Positions 15,101 through 26,700 of a DNA stretch of 64,000 nucleotides are shown here, piece after piece. The translations under genes and the position numbers were made by a program. This DNA is from Gari tellinella (taxonomy: Eukaryota > Mollusca > Bivalvia > Cardiida > Psammobiidae), in NCBI GenBank assembly GCA_922989275.2, contig OV277861.1, forward strand, positions 20,304,479 to 20,368,478, written 5' to 3'. Numbering within the stretch: position 1 is the stretch's first letter; every line of letters starts with the position of its first letter. The notes under the pieces are model-generated. The model worked only from the letters and a program-made list of their open reading frames with translations, had not been told where the DNA came from and ran no database searches.

Positions 15101-17477
15101 TGCTCAAAATTTTGGACTTGCCCCTAATCTCATTGCGGAATATTGAACAATGAAACAAGTCATAGGCCTGGTCTGTACAGTACATATTAATCATCCCTTT
15201 CATTATTTCAATATAGATCTTTTCTATGTAAATATATATTCATTGCCTGTGATTAATAGTTCACACCATTACAAATAAGTAAATTAAGGAGAGAAACTCA
15301 ATAAGTTTATTCTTTCGTTTCAATCCTTTTCCTAAGTATTGTAAAATAACGTTAGCATGTATAATTGTAATCATATGTACTTCTGGAAATAAATATGTTT
15401 AAACTAAATAAGTAAATTATGCTTTTATTAACAATTTTGTTACAAAATCAGTGATATTTTTTTTAAATGGAGGCTTATCACCTCTGCTTAGTCTTTAGAC
15501 TATATAAATGTTATTTCTTGAGAAAGAGTTGTTTTTTTCTGGCATAGACTCAGTGATATGTATGAGTATATACTGTCCCTGATTGAATTCATTTAGCTGA
15601 AACCTCCCACATTCTGCTATAAAAGGACTTAGTAATCATCATAAGTCCATTGATATCAACTTCTACTACATCTACACCTAAGTCATACAGGCTTACATTT
15701 TTAAGCAGGGGATCCATTGGTGCAGGTTTTAATACCAAAAAAAAAGTCCCCCACGGGACTCGAGGTTTGTGAAATCCCTGCCCACAGCTTTTTGGGACAC
15801 AACGTTTCAGTTTGACTAATGTGGGTAAAGTAAAGATATTTTTCTTGTTTCCTGACATTCCAGAGTCTCTGTGATAGGAACCATTACCAGTGGTCTGGTT
15901 TTAAACATTAACAATACAGTGCTCGTCTTCCGAAAAATTATAGTGAATCTTTATATTAATTTAATCCATTAACTCAGAGCAATAGATTCGTACCTTGGAT
16001 ATTTCGGCTTTGTCGCAAAGCCTTCATCAACACACTGAGAAGTAGTCAGTGGGTATCACGTGACTTTGAGTCATCACGTGATACCAGGAGGGGCAAAATC
16101 AACATTATCGATTCGGATTTTCAGCGTACTTTCACTTCAAAAGCGTCCATAGTTTCTAGGTTTAGATCATTCGAAATTTCGGATCTTATCGTTTAGTTTC
16201 TTGACTGGTTCGCACATAATATATTATTTTTTACTGACTGTTGCACAAATATTTACGTAGAAATTATTCAATAGTTTCAAAAAGTTTGGTGTACCAGTCC
16301 ACGTTATACAAGCGTCGTTGTGAGGATTCGAAAAACTCATTTTGAAGCCTAATTGCAAATGACTTTTTTTACCTATCTGTGACGTCCGCGGCATCATAAA
16401 GAAATAATGAACGTTGTTTTCAGAGTATTTTACCCACTCGGCTCCAACATCAAACAAATTCACCGCGATTTTGTGTCAGTTTTGTCACCCAAACCAGAAC
16501 ACGAAATCTCAGCATGGGTCATTACACAGACCTGTGTCGGTCATAATCATGCATCAGAAACACAAACTGGGCCACGGTTGGGGGCAGAAGCACTGTTTAT
16601 TGCTGTTTGATTGTTAGCCAAATCCCACTAGACAATAGGTTGATTTATTTACGAAATTTCCCCAAATATTTGAGCTTGCCCAGATCAGAAAATCGACTTT
16701 GCCCCCGGCAATCTGCTGTCTGAAATGGACTTGCCCAAGCGGAATTTGAGCTTGCCCGGGGCGTCGGGCAAGTGGATTTGTCCAGCCCTGATTATTATTA
16801 CTTCTCTCCATCAAGATTTATGATGATGAAAAGGGGCAGTTAAGAGGTGCACCACAGCAACAGGGACTGTACCGGGCTGGTCACTTTATCCTGACATCAA
16901 CAAACCAGTCGTAATGCTAACCCGAAATCCTGAGTGCTAAGTCGAGAAGCAGACAAATTTTTATTTCTTTGGTTTGACTTGGCCGGGGATTGAACCTGCA
17001 ACCTCACGCTCTGCAAGTGGACGTACGCTCTACCACCGAACTATGCAGGCGGTTTCAACTTCAAGACAGCCCTACAATATTATTACCAATAATAACTGTG
17101 TCCATTGTGTTAAAGTCTTTATAATGACGTATTAGATACAGCACCAGAGAATTCACAGTGTAAACTGTAATCATCTAAATTCATGCAAATTTACAGGTAT
17201 GACAGGTGATTTTACTCTTGAAAATGGGGTTTTCATGGAATCAAGCAAAGTAAAACGTATTTGTCAGGTGAATTTTATTCATTTATGTAGTTTAGATTAA
17301 TTGTCTTGGTGAATTTTGGAGAACTAGAATGTACTTCTATGGAATGAACGGTCATTCATTTAAAAGTGGTTGCAATGGGACATGTACAAACATGGTTTGG
17401 TAAATGTCAACAACATTCAAAGTGAAATTACCCCGTCTTTTAGGTTGCCGAGAGGATTTTGCCTTCTTCTTTACCAT
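121..17477 (-). CDS. C2CD3: C2 domain-containing protein 3, 5' half of gene (16 exons, partial)
   Basis: C2CD3 is a centriolar protein needed for centriole elongation, distal appendage assembly and ciliogenesis (family knowledge). Exons on the minus strand, in transcript order: 17432-17477, 13689-13872, 12444-12727, 11753-11922, 10823-11003, 10223-10424, 9769-9898, 7888-8094, 6680-6953, 6031-6241, 5273-5388, 4574-4692, 3475-3636, 2501-2708, 1016-1158, then 121-247 (left limit uncertain, 211 also possible). Every junction is AG/GT with matching phase, giving 879 codons through exon 15. The start MVKKKAKSSRQPKRR is followed by VEGQLRCFCRL and KWWGEPADG, matching the vertebrate N-terminal C2 region (residues about 30-170). 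LLSVLLDRGNKLREQMIIS is a conserved linker motif. Exon 9 is very basic and Ser/Arg-rich. A second C2 region spans about residues 585-775 (LSVERLTLLGRVHVARV, TYFIEYQFPV, VFPVMFDGSAVERWW, LIGSCGIPLKS). Exon 16 opens another (LHTVLMIPDGKN). Vertebrate proteins exceed 2,300 residues, so the rest lies left of the window. Introns are packed with MITEs. Confidence 0.93.
478..937. mobile_element. TTAA MITE inserted into the centre of another copy of itself
   Basis: The inner element lies between TTAA 625-628 and 854-857 (ends CCCATTACCCCATA and its complement). Removing it with one TTAA joins the outer hairpin arms GCATGCTCC-TTAA-GGTACTTCATGC. The outer copy ends at TTAA 934-937. The palindrome centre GCCTTAAGGC of this family contains its own TTAA target. 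Confidence 0.85.
1335..1775. repeat. Diverged tandem repeat, about three units
   Basis: Three units share GTCCAAATTAGGTCAAGGTC, GGTGGATTGG and AACAACTGTATAAGTAT, with GATGCTAGACGAAACAGTAA between. Period roughly 150-165 bp. A single related unit lies at 2965-3060. Confidence 0.8.
1915..2088. mobile_element. CAGGGCTCC MITE (family D)
   Basis: Ends CAGGGCTCCAGATAAG and CTTATCTGTAGCCCTG around the hairpin TAGAATTGTCTCTTTGAGAC. In C2CD3 intron 14, between exons 14 and 15. Flanks CATAAG and ATAAAC suggest a decayed target duplication. Confidence 0.75.
3737..4078. mobile_element. TTCAGGTCTTTTTCTGG inverted-repeat element
   Basis: TTCAGGTCTTTTTCTGG at the left and CCAGAAAAAGGCCTGAA at the right enclose an AT-rich interior with no gene. 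C2CD3 intron 12. Confidence 0.55.
5455..5843. mobile_element. TTAA MITE interrupted at its centre by a different TTAA MITE (5593-5794)
   Basis: The outer element is a core-hairpin copy whose left arm ends AAACAGAATGC. The inner one is a member of the GATCC/GAGACGC hairpin family (TTAA 5593-5596 and 5791-5794, ends AACTCTTTGCATGC). It shows that two MITE families share the TTAA target. Confidence 0.75.
6468..6660. mobile_element. TATAAAGC palindromic MITE (family I)
   Basis: GGTTATAAAGCTTTTGAG and its complement near AAGCTTTATAACC, with repeated CAAGCATTTGATTGGTCA words facing each other. It ends 20 bp before the donor side of C2CD3 exon 9. Other copies: about 3190-3315, 4765-4912, 41337-41485; partial 28205-28290. 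Confidence 0.7.
6971..7503. mobile_element. TA-flanked CAGTAAAACC MITE with nested TTAA MITE (7113-7362)
   Basis: Outer ends TACAGTAAAACCTCTTTATT and AATAGGTTTTACTGTA, flanked by TA (Tc1/mariner-like). TTAA 7113-7116 and 7359-7362 bound a 242-bp core-hairpin MITE; without it the outer hairpin arm reads AGCTTAAAGCAAGGTGAC. Other family members: 60139-60343; hairpin parts at 28108-28215, 32700-32830 and 34400-34500. Confidence 0.85.
8661..8912. mobile_element. Core-hairpin TTAA MITE (family A)
   Basis: TTAA at both ends, terminal CCCATTACCCC and GGTAATGGG, and a long near-perfect central hairpin (AAAGCAGGCTGAAAGTAAAG arms around GCCTTAAGGC). Representative of the commonest family here. Confidence 0.85.
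9060..9495. mobile_element. Family D MITE carrying a nested TTAA MITE (9088-9338)
   Basis: GAGCTCCAGATAAGAG starts a family D copy whose second part (TACTCATTAGAATTGTC hairpin, CCCCTTATTCC end) resumes after 9338. Between them TTAA 9088-9091 and 9335-9338 bound a complete core-hairpin MITE. In C2CD3 intron 7. Confidence 0.75.
11124..11360. mobile_element. Core-hairpin TTAA MITE (family A)
   Basis: TTAA 11124-11127 and 11357-11360 around the standard hairpin. C2CD3 intron 4. Less complete copies of this family in this gene: about 8133-8347, 13484-13650, 14208-14462. Confidence 0.8.
13941..14827. repeat. 46-bp direct repeat bounding an insertion in C2CD3 intron 1
   Basis: The stretch beginning AACATAAGATAGGTCTGTAA and ending GCACTGATATTTG occurs at 13941-13984 and again at about 14784-14827 without visible differences. 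The 800 bp between contains a family C hairpin, a decayed family A MITE and an AT-rich part with ATGGCGAAAAA words. Confidence 0.7.
15051..16790. mobile_element. CAGGGCTGGACAAAT-ended DNA transposon, about 1.74 kb, in C2CD3 intron 1
   Basis: The left end CAGGGCTGGACAAATATTTT and right end ATTTGTCCAGCCCTG are inverted repeats, and both subterminal regions hold several copies of acttgcccg-like words in inverted orientation. Flanks CTTATT and ATTATT are a probable imperfect 6-bp target duplication, as in hAT-like elements. On the minus strand 15589-15858 is open for 89 codons from ATG (LYDLGVDVVEVDINGLMM) and 16224-16463 for 79 codons (MNLFDVGAEWVKYSENN). I recognise neither as a transposase; they may be decayed or captured coding sequence. 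Confidence 0.7.
16795..17055 (-). mobile_element. tRNA-derived SINE-like element
   Basis: On the minus strand GCATAGTTCGGTGGTAGAGC (A-box-like) and GGTTCAATCCCCGGCC (B-box-like) form a tRNA-like head at about 16980-17055. The tail runs left and ends in an ATAATAATAA tract next to the transposon at 16790. Target duplication not resolved. Confidence 0.55.
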
Positions 17478-17788
17478 TCTTGTTATGTATTGAGTAATTC
17501 CATGCTAAACAGGAGCATGCCAAATGTGGCTTTAATGTCTAAAGCATAGTTCTTTCACTGTTACTAATCAAACATTGAAGACGAAATAGTCCGCCATTAC
17601 AATTCTCGCAAGTACGGGATTTAAAAATAAAACTAAAATATTATTTCTTTATTTAATTTCTACATTATAATTGCATGAATATTTATTTCAATCAGAAAAG
17701 TATTATATGAAATTAAATAATAAATAACTAATTGACCCAAAATCGAACAACTTATTTTAGCTTTGTGTTAGAGATTATAAACAAAGAA
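17478..17788. promoter_or_regulatory. putative bidirectional promoter between C2CD3 and PPME1
   Basis: The start codons of C2CD3 (minus) and PPME1 (plus) are only 311 bp apart, so both promoters and both 5' UTRs must share this gap, unless an upstream non-coding exon exists. It is free of MITEs, unlike every larger gap nearby. I see no clean TATA box at a suitable spacing. CCGCCATT at 17591-17598 reads AATGGCGG on the minus strand and resembles a YY1 core, which is common in bidirectional housekeeping promoters. The right part is AT-rich. Confidence 0.7.
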
Positions 17789-20700
17789 ATGTCATCTTTA
17801 CAAAAACAAGCACTAAAGCAGCGTATTGGCGGCCTGCCACCGATGCCTCCGCCCAGCATTGGGTAATGAACTACTTGTTGTCTATATTTTAATATATTCA
17901 AGGTCGTGAAAGTATATATTAAATGGTTCACAGCTCGATTACCGAAAACATGCAGATGTGTTGAGGTTAAAATGTCCTCGTGAAATTTATCCTACCGAAC
18001 TATTAATGCAATAAGGGGTGTATCGAATGTTTCTGTGAACGTAGCAGGTGTGGTAGGGTACAGGTACTTGGTGGGAAATCAATGAACATGGATTTTTTGT
18101 CTGGATAGCTCAGAGGTTAGAGTGCTGTCACGGAACGCCAGAGGCCATGGGTTCGAGTCCCGATCAGGCCATAGTTTTTTCACCATACCAGTAACATTTG
18201 GCATCTCAGGGGAAAGGAGGCAGTAGTGGAGTGTGAAAAATCAATACGTCCCAGATCATGTGGTTTGATAGCTCAGTGGTTCAACTGCGGGGCCACAGAC
18301 CCTGGGTTCGAGTCCCTGTTTGGCCACTATTTTTTCACGATTTCAGGACGTTTCGCTACCTGGATTTTCGCCACCCTAGCGTGTTCGCCACCTTGTTGCT
18401 TTCGCACCTGATCTTTTCGCTACCCAGTTGTTTTCGCTACCCTGATCTATTTTTCACACCCCTTATTTACTAATTTGTAGGCGCCCATTGTCCATATACT
18501 GGACTTTAATTTACTGATCTGGATCCAAACTAATGTACGGAAGAGGAAGAGGTGTTTATTTACTAATCTGGCACGTGTCACACGCGAATTGTGTATCGGC
18601 CACTGTAATCATCTCAGCGTGAAGTAGTCTTCTGCTTGTGACTTGTTGTTTTAACGACTCGTTACATTAACACCTTCAATGCCTAATCAGAGAATCTTTT
18701 CTTAACATATTCTAACGTGGCATTTGATATAAATCAAAACAGTTAGCCTTTCATTTAAAATCACATAGATAGACCACATATGTCACAACTTCTGCAATCA
18801 TGGATATGCACGTTTGTCGGCACGATAATCATCTAATTAAAGTGTCACCAATGTGATGCGAATTTAATTACGGATGATAATCTAATTACGGTTACGAGAA
18901 CTTAATTTACATCTCAACAAACAATACATAATTTTTTCTTAATCCTTTCTTTCGTTAGTGTTCACACTTTTTTAAACACGTGTGCTCGAAGTAGCGCCTT
19001 TTACAACAGGGCTGCCATAAATTGATAAAAAAAAATCCTAAGAGCTCAAAATTTTCAATTTTTCAAGCGTGTTCTTCCGAATTATAGCATTTACCCATAT
19101 TTTTTTTAGTTTTTAAGACACGTGATGCTTAAAGCAGGTTGAAAGTAAAGCAGAATGCGCCTTAAGGTGCATTCTGCTTTACTTTCAGCCTGCTTTAAGC
19201 TACCATGTATTGGGGGGAAAATCCGAAGATTCAGGAAAAATCCGAAGAAATGGCAGCCCTGTTACAATTGACAACTGTTAATTTCATTTTTAACTACAAA
19301 TTTCAGATCATTAAACTTCTTTAAATTCATAATTTACTTCATATATAGTATAAAAGTATAGGAAAATATCTTTCATATAGGGTAAATAAACCAATCAATG
19401 TATATTGGGGGTAGCAAAAATGTACGGGTGGCGAAACATCCAGGGTAAAAACCCGCTAGGTAGCGAACTGACAGGCGCGAACACAACAGGGTAGCGAAAC
19501 GTCCAGTAACCTTTTTTCACCAATCTTAAACTTCATTCCTGTTACATGAATACAGTTGGAAGATGGCGTGCAGATTAAAAGCAAATAAAAGCTGTGAAAG
19601 GAAGACTTCAAAAGAAGGATAGAGAGAAGAAATAAAGTGACTGTAGGTGGACAATTCACAAACAATTTATAACATCAGACATGGTTGCACAGTGACACTT
19701 ATCAAGTTATCCTACTTCTGAACCTCTGCATCTTGTCTGTGTATTGATTGTCTTGACTCCTTACACTAAGTTATACCAGCTTCGGCGCCACTTCTCAATA
19801 TCCTTAGGTATTCATTGTGGCTTCTGTATTCTGTTGGCCTGCAAAACTGTTTGCATCGTGGAGGTGTGAAAGAGGGTGAAGTGATAAAAAAAATCAGGAT
19901 GACCTGACAATGTTAGCATGACAATGACAGCATGTTGCAAAAAGTGCCAGGATGTTCATTTCAGCGTCCAATCATGCTCTTGACCAAAAGAGAATTGTTC
20001 CCCTTCTGAATGTGCAGAATCCCTGTGGGAAGTTTAACCCATTCCCCCATAAATATGCCTTTTTACATCTTTAATTTATTCCTCTGCTGAAGAAAATATT
20101 TCCAATTTATACTGTTACAATTAAGAATCATAAGAAATGTTTTCTATATTCTGGCAGATACCGGTAATAGCTTAAAGCAGGCTGACAGTAAAGAAGAATG
20201 CGCCTTAAGGCACATTCTGCTTTACTTTCAACCTCAGTGTTCATTCTGGGATGCGCCCTTGCGGAATTCCCGCATAAAAATCACAAATGGCGCAAAGAGA
20301 ATTTTGTATGTGGGCCATATCGGCGCACAGAAATCCGTAATCCCGCAACGAAATCTTACTTGAAGGGCCATAGATTTGTCTAGTTTCACTTTCGTGTCCA
20401 AATTTCCGTGAAGACAACAGCGAATACTAGACCCAATTTCTTTGGTTTATTAATATAATCACGCTTCCCGGTAATGGTGCTCAATCGAGATCTCTCTTCG
20501 ACATTCGTTTGATATGTACATGTCCGAGTAGCTGCGATTGCATGTTGCTTAGTTACAGCCTCCGGTGATAAGTATTGATAACTTTGATTGGTTGTTGATA
20601 TATTGCGGCCGGTTTCCGGTCTGCGATTGAATCACATGTCAGTGTTGTTTTGAAAAGCAAAGTATGTCGAAACGAACCAAACATGGATGCGAGGGTGAAA

Positions 20701-23700
20701 CTCTAAATTGCATTTCTTTATTACACAGCCGAAAACAAATTATAATGTCCCAACACAGATCGAGAATGCGTCTGAACGACTCGCACCCCAACTAAATCGA
20801 ACTCGAAAAAATGGCCGACGATCACAAAGCCTAGCTAAATTCAAATGGCTACGCTACAACAGTGGTAAAAAATAATGAATTTGTGAACTATGCAAAGAGA
20901 ACACTCGGCTAACCATTTTTGTTAACGGCTGTGTAAATTTTAGGACAAACACTTTGATAACACATGCTTAGAGTAGCGATCGCTAGTTCTGTATTAAAAG
21001 TCAGCAAAGAAAAAGCCATTATCAATTGCATGAAGACAGCTCACTATTTAGGTACAACAGACATCCCACTTAGCAAGTATTGATTTCTTGTGTCAGGAAT
21101 ACACCTGATATTCATGAAATAGACAGTGTATACTGCATGGTCATCACTATAAGAGACAAAAATAGGTAGGAAAATGTATTTTTATTTCCACATTGGTTTA
21201 TTTCAGTTCTTGATACATGTTACAGTTTCTGTTCTGCATGTTTTTTCAGTAATCTAGGTGTTTTAAGCTCGGCCCACCAAAAATGTCAAATGGCCCACTT
21301 CTCTGATGACTGGTGGGCCAATGGCCCACCAGTCATCCAATCCAGAATGATCACTGCAACCTGCTTTAAAGTGTCACCTATCTTCAAAACTAGAAACAGG
21401 CTATGGGATAATGGGTTTAAGGAATAATAAAGACTGTATTAGCCTTTCAAGAATAGGTAAAGAGGTTCAGAATTGACTAAGTTTGTATTTGGAGTCTTGG
21501 CTACGCCACTAGTGAACACCTAGTCTTAACAAACAGCAGCATAAAGGTATGAAATAGCCTTACATTGATGGCATGTATTGTAGGCAATGTTCTTTTATGT
21601 ATAATACTTTAATAGGTCTCTTTGCTTAAAAATAGAAAACTCCACCATTATTTAAAAGAAAATACAGTGCTCCCGCTCAACAACAACACTCAATGGGAGA
21701 CACATATTGTATGTGTTGTTCGGAGGGAGTTGTAAATAGGAGGGAAACTTATTACCCTTAGAGTACATTTGCAAACAGATTGAACCCAGATCAGACGGTA
21801 ACATGTCGTCTGATCTGGGTTCAAACTGTTTGTCACTCGTCTTGATGTTTCTTCTGTCAAAATGTCCGATTTGTAGTTTTGAGAAAAAATGGCAAAAAAC
21901 AATTTTAAGCAGACAATATTGCAGCAGAGACTTATGCATTAGACTTAAATGTCTTGTTTGGGGAACGGTGGCAAGAATTGTTGTAGGGAGGGAATCATTG
22001 TTCGGAGGCCCATTGTATGGAGGGAGCACTGTAGAAAACTAATTTAACTATGAATTTTTTTTCAGGGCTGGTGGAAAAAAGACAACTGGCCTACGTCGAA
22101 CAAGAGATTATTCACCAATTTACTGGGATAAATACTTTGAAAAAATGCATGATGTGAAATGTGGTGAAAATGTATCCTTTTCTTTGCATTTAAAATGCAT
22201 AACCCTTTTGATGCTTGAAAACAGCAAAACAGACATATCAGTGTTATTGGGAACAGTATTAAGTATGCATTTACTTCAAGTCTACGCATTCATCTTGTGT
22301 TTCCCGGGGTCTGATCTGGCTCCAAACTGTTTGCGATGGAAATAATAGTTTTAGTATATAAATGCGTTTATTGGGAAAGAATAAAATATCAGTAAAGTTA
22401 GCGCAGTGGTCTCGTGCTGCACGAGGATCATACTTATCTCAAGTAGGAAAGTGTACGATTATACATGTATATTCGATGTAACCTTGCTTAGCTAATGACC
22501 ATTATTAACTCTTCTGTTCTAAAAATAACTCAGACAAATCAGAAAAATTGGATAATATATGTGAACCTTAATAGCCAACTAGACATTCCGTGTGTATGAG
22601 TGTGGTACAGAGGGGCCAGTGCTGCTGTTTCTACATGGTGGGGGATTCTCAGCCCTCTCCTGGGCTGCTCTCTGTGTACGTACATTTACCCTTCTCTTGC
22701 TGAATATTCATAATTAAACTCCACCCACTTTGAACATGAACTATGACATTGGTTTACTGTTAATCAAAATAAAGAAAAAGTTTCTCCAAGAAAGAGTGCA
22801 TACTTGTCTACTAGATATTAAAAGTTCAGGCACTTTCACTTTCACTTTAAAATATATTTGGTTATATGATTTTTTTGTAGTGATTAACCACTAACCCATT
22901 ACCCGATAGCCTGTTTCTAGTTTGATGACAGGTGACCACTTAAAGCAGGTTGAAAGTAAAACAGAATGTGCCTTAAGGCACATTCTGCTTTACTTTTAGC
23001 CTGGTTTAAGCTATCATTTAGGATATAGCAAATATTTCTTGTGATTAACTTTCATGATTGTATAAATTGGAAATTATTATCAACAGTGAAAGAATAAATC
23101 ACAGGCGTATTTAAGGGTTAAATGGGTTAAGATTTCTGATATATTTTACATTTCAAGTTGACTGTGATGACGATTGCTGTTTTGATTTTCTTTACAGAGT
23201 ATAGTTTCAGGGTTTGTGATTTGCAGATGTGCAGCCATTGACCTTAGAGGACATGGTAAGTCCTGAATTTTTTTTTGAACAAATACAGAAAATCAATACC
23301 ATTGATAAATAGGCAAGCAATAATTTATTATACTTGTACATTCTTAAGGTGCAGCTACTCTCAGAGTTTATATGTACACTGTTTTCTTTCAAAATGTCAT
23401 CAGATTGTCAAACACTTTCAATCAAGATAGGATGTCTTGTGTGGATATGCACTGTATGCAAGACAGAAGAATATAAGCACAAAGTTAATTTGCATGTTTA
23501 TTTTTGAGTTGTGTAAAAAAAAAAGCTACATGTACATGTAATGATTCTTTTTAAATTTAAGATCTAAATTAGTTGCTATATACGGAAATGTTGCATCTTG
23601 GGCTGCACTGTTTGCAGTGTCTAACAGTATTTTGTCCTGTGAAATTTCTTGTACATGTGTATATAGTATTGTTTTTCTGTTGTTTCCTAGGTGACTCATT

Positions 23701-26700
23701 TTCTACTGATGACCAAACCTTGTCAGCTGAGGTGATGTCAAGGTAAGCCAACCTTTTCCTCCACAGAAGATGCATTAGATCTATAAGTTTTCCTTCATGT
23801 CAGACCGGTAGGGTGCTTTTACTCATTGATGGTGAAGACTCATATAACTGCTTACCCCATAGTCTGTTTATAGATTTGAAAATATGTGACCGCTTAAAGC
23901 AGGTTGAAAGTAAAGCAGAATGCGCCTTCAGGCGCATTCTGCTTTACTTTCAGCCTGCATTAAGTTATTATCTGCTAGGATTTAGCAAATATTTCTTATG
24001 GTACGTTTTCATGACTGTATAAATTGGAACTATTTTCTTCAGTGTGGGAATAAATTAAATGCGCTAAAAGGCGCTTCTATGAGGGAAAGGGTTAATTAAA
24101 GCAGGATGAAATTAAATGGAAAGTGCCTTTAAGAGCTTTCTGCTTTACTTTCATTCTGCTTTAAGCAGCCACTTAACTTAAATACTTACACAAATGTTTG
24201 TGGCTATTTGGGAAAAAGTGAACATAGCAGTTTAGCCCCCACATTCACTGTAACTGATATTTGTTTTAATGTTTTTAATATTTCATTGTACCTGCTTCAA
24301 CCCATTCACCAATGAATACACACGTTTATGCTTTTGATTTATTCCTCCACTGAAGAAAATAGTTCCACTATAAACAGTAATGAATAAGTATCCTAAGAAA
24401 TATTTTCTATATTCTAGCAGATTATAGCTTAAAGCAGGCTGAAAGTAAAGCAGAATGTGCCTTAATGTACTCTAAGTGGTTACCTATCTTCAATATTAGA
24501 AACAGGTTATGGAGTAAACCCTTTAAAAGGGTTATGGATACTTTGTCATTTGTAAAGGTAATATAGAACCGACGGTAGCAAAGATTCTATTTGAAAGGAT
24601 GTCGACAATGTCTACCTAGATTTCTTGTATAAGCTGTCACATACTATATCGCTTACATTGTTATTTGTTTCAGTGATGTAGGTGATGTAGTAAAGGAATT
24701 GTATGGTGATGAACCGCCCCCTATAATACTGATAGGACACAGGTAGGTCAACATAGGCTGAAGGACACTAAATATTATCAGCCCACTGAATCCTAGTGAC
24801 ATGTATACACATCCTTTACAGACAGTGAAGAATTCACTTATCGTATGCAAATAGTGTTCGTCAATTTGAAATATATTGTAAAAAACACCCATAAGTAGTT
24901 AAAATAGAAAATTGGGATTGTGCTTTTTGATGTTTCATTGGTAAATGATTTAAATGCCCACCATATCTGGGGCTAGTTTTGTGCTTTCTAAGCAGTACCC
25001 AAGAAGTCTTAGCCTACACCAAAATCATGTGCAGAACCAGTCTCAGTTTAGTTTGCAAAGATTTGAAGCAACAGTTCATTTATGACCAATAGAAGTAAGA
25101 ATCGCTTGGACTCTAGATAAGGGAATATTTTCAAAATCTTAAATTTTTATTTCTGCATTAAACCCTATGGTGTCACTACTCATTAGAATCGTCTCTTGGA
25201 GACAGTTCTAATGAGCTGTAGCATCATAGGATTTGGTGCTGAAAATGGTGAAAAAATGTAGGATTTGTTCAGGTTATTCCCCCTTATCTGGAGCCTGTCA
25301 AAGATGGATTATTCAACATTTCAGTGAGATAGGAAAACTGGTAGTTCTGTTCCTTTGTTCAGTGAGATACAGTCTTCAAAACACCATAAATGAACCTTTA
25401 TTTAGTGATCATAATAAAGATTTATGCAGGGTTCCAGATAAGAGGGAGTAATCTGAACAAATCCAACATTTTCTCACTCATACTGAACCAATTCCTATGG
25501 TGTTACTACTCATTAGAATCGTCTCTTAGAGACGATTCTAATGAGTAGTGACACCATAGGGTTTAATGCAAAAATAAAGGTTTTAATTTTTAAAATACTC
25601 CCCTTATCTGGATCCCTGTTTATGTTTGTTTTGCAGCATGGGTGGGGCTATAGCTGTGCATACAGCAGAGCGACAGTTAATACCTTCATTGGCCGGACTG
25701 GTTGTGATAGATGTGGTAGAGGGGACAGCTCTAGAAGCCTTATCTAGCCTATATTGATGTCTTTGTGTTTGTTTTGCAGCATGGGTGGGGCTATAGCTGT
25801 GCACACAGCAGAGCGACAGTTAATACCTTCATTGGCCGGGCTGGTTGTGATAGATGTGGTAGAGGGGACAGCTCTAGAAGCCTTATCTAGCATGCAGTCA
25901 TTTCTCAGGGGAAGACCAAAGACTTTCAAATCAGTGGAACATGCCATAGAGTGGGCGTATGTAGATGTAATTTATTTCATTAAAGTTTAGTAGCTTTATA
26001 GGCGGTGGAGAAAATAAGCTATCATTGTCATTGGTATTGCAAACAGTGTCAACCAAGATAATGCTCTGTGTTAAAAACACAGTTATTTATCAGGGGCCCA
26101 TTTCATAAAACTTTGTATGACAAAAACGGTCGTAAGTCTAAATTTTAAAATACATTTAATTTCTGATTTCTCCAATTAAACCTGTCTTATGACATCTCTT
26201 TGGAATCGTCTTTTCAAGACGATTCCAAAGAGATAACACAAAATAGGATTAGATGGAGAAATAGATAATACTTGATACTTTTATAATCTGACTTATGACA
26301 GCATTTGTCGTACAATGTGTTATGAAATGGGCCCCTGGATGTAACTATACTGCTTGTTGTAGCAAATCTCTTTTATAATTTATGTAACAAAATTATGTAG
26401 TTGCTGCAACATGCTTCTTTCCTTTAATTACATTAACCCTATACTCCATAGCCTGTTTCTAGTTTTGAAGACAGGAGACCAATTAAAGCAGGCTGAATTA
26501 AAGCAGAATGTGCATTAAGGTGCATTCTGCTTTACTTTCTTCAGCCTCTTTTAAGATACCATCTTCTAGGATATAGAAAATATTTCTTATGGTATGTATT
26601 CATCACTGTTTGAATTGGTATGATTTTCTTAAGTGGAGGAAGGAACAAAATGCGTAAAAAATTGTATCTATTGAGTAAAGGGTTAAACCATATCTGTGTA

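Noticed and set aside
18109..18330. Functional tRNA genes
   Set aside because: A and B boxes are present but the acceptor stem of the first mispairs and SINE-type context is more likely.
25754..25990. 78-codon frame starting before the second GGTGGGGCTATAGC copy
   Set aside because: It is PPME1 exon 7 read through from intron; not a separate gene.
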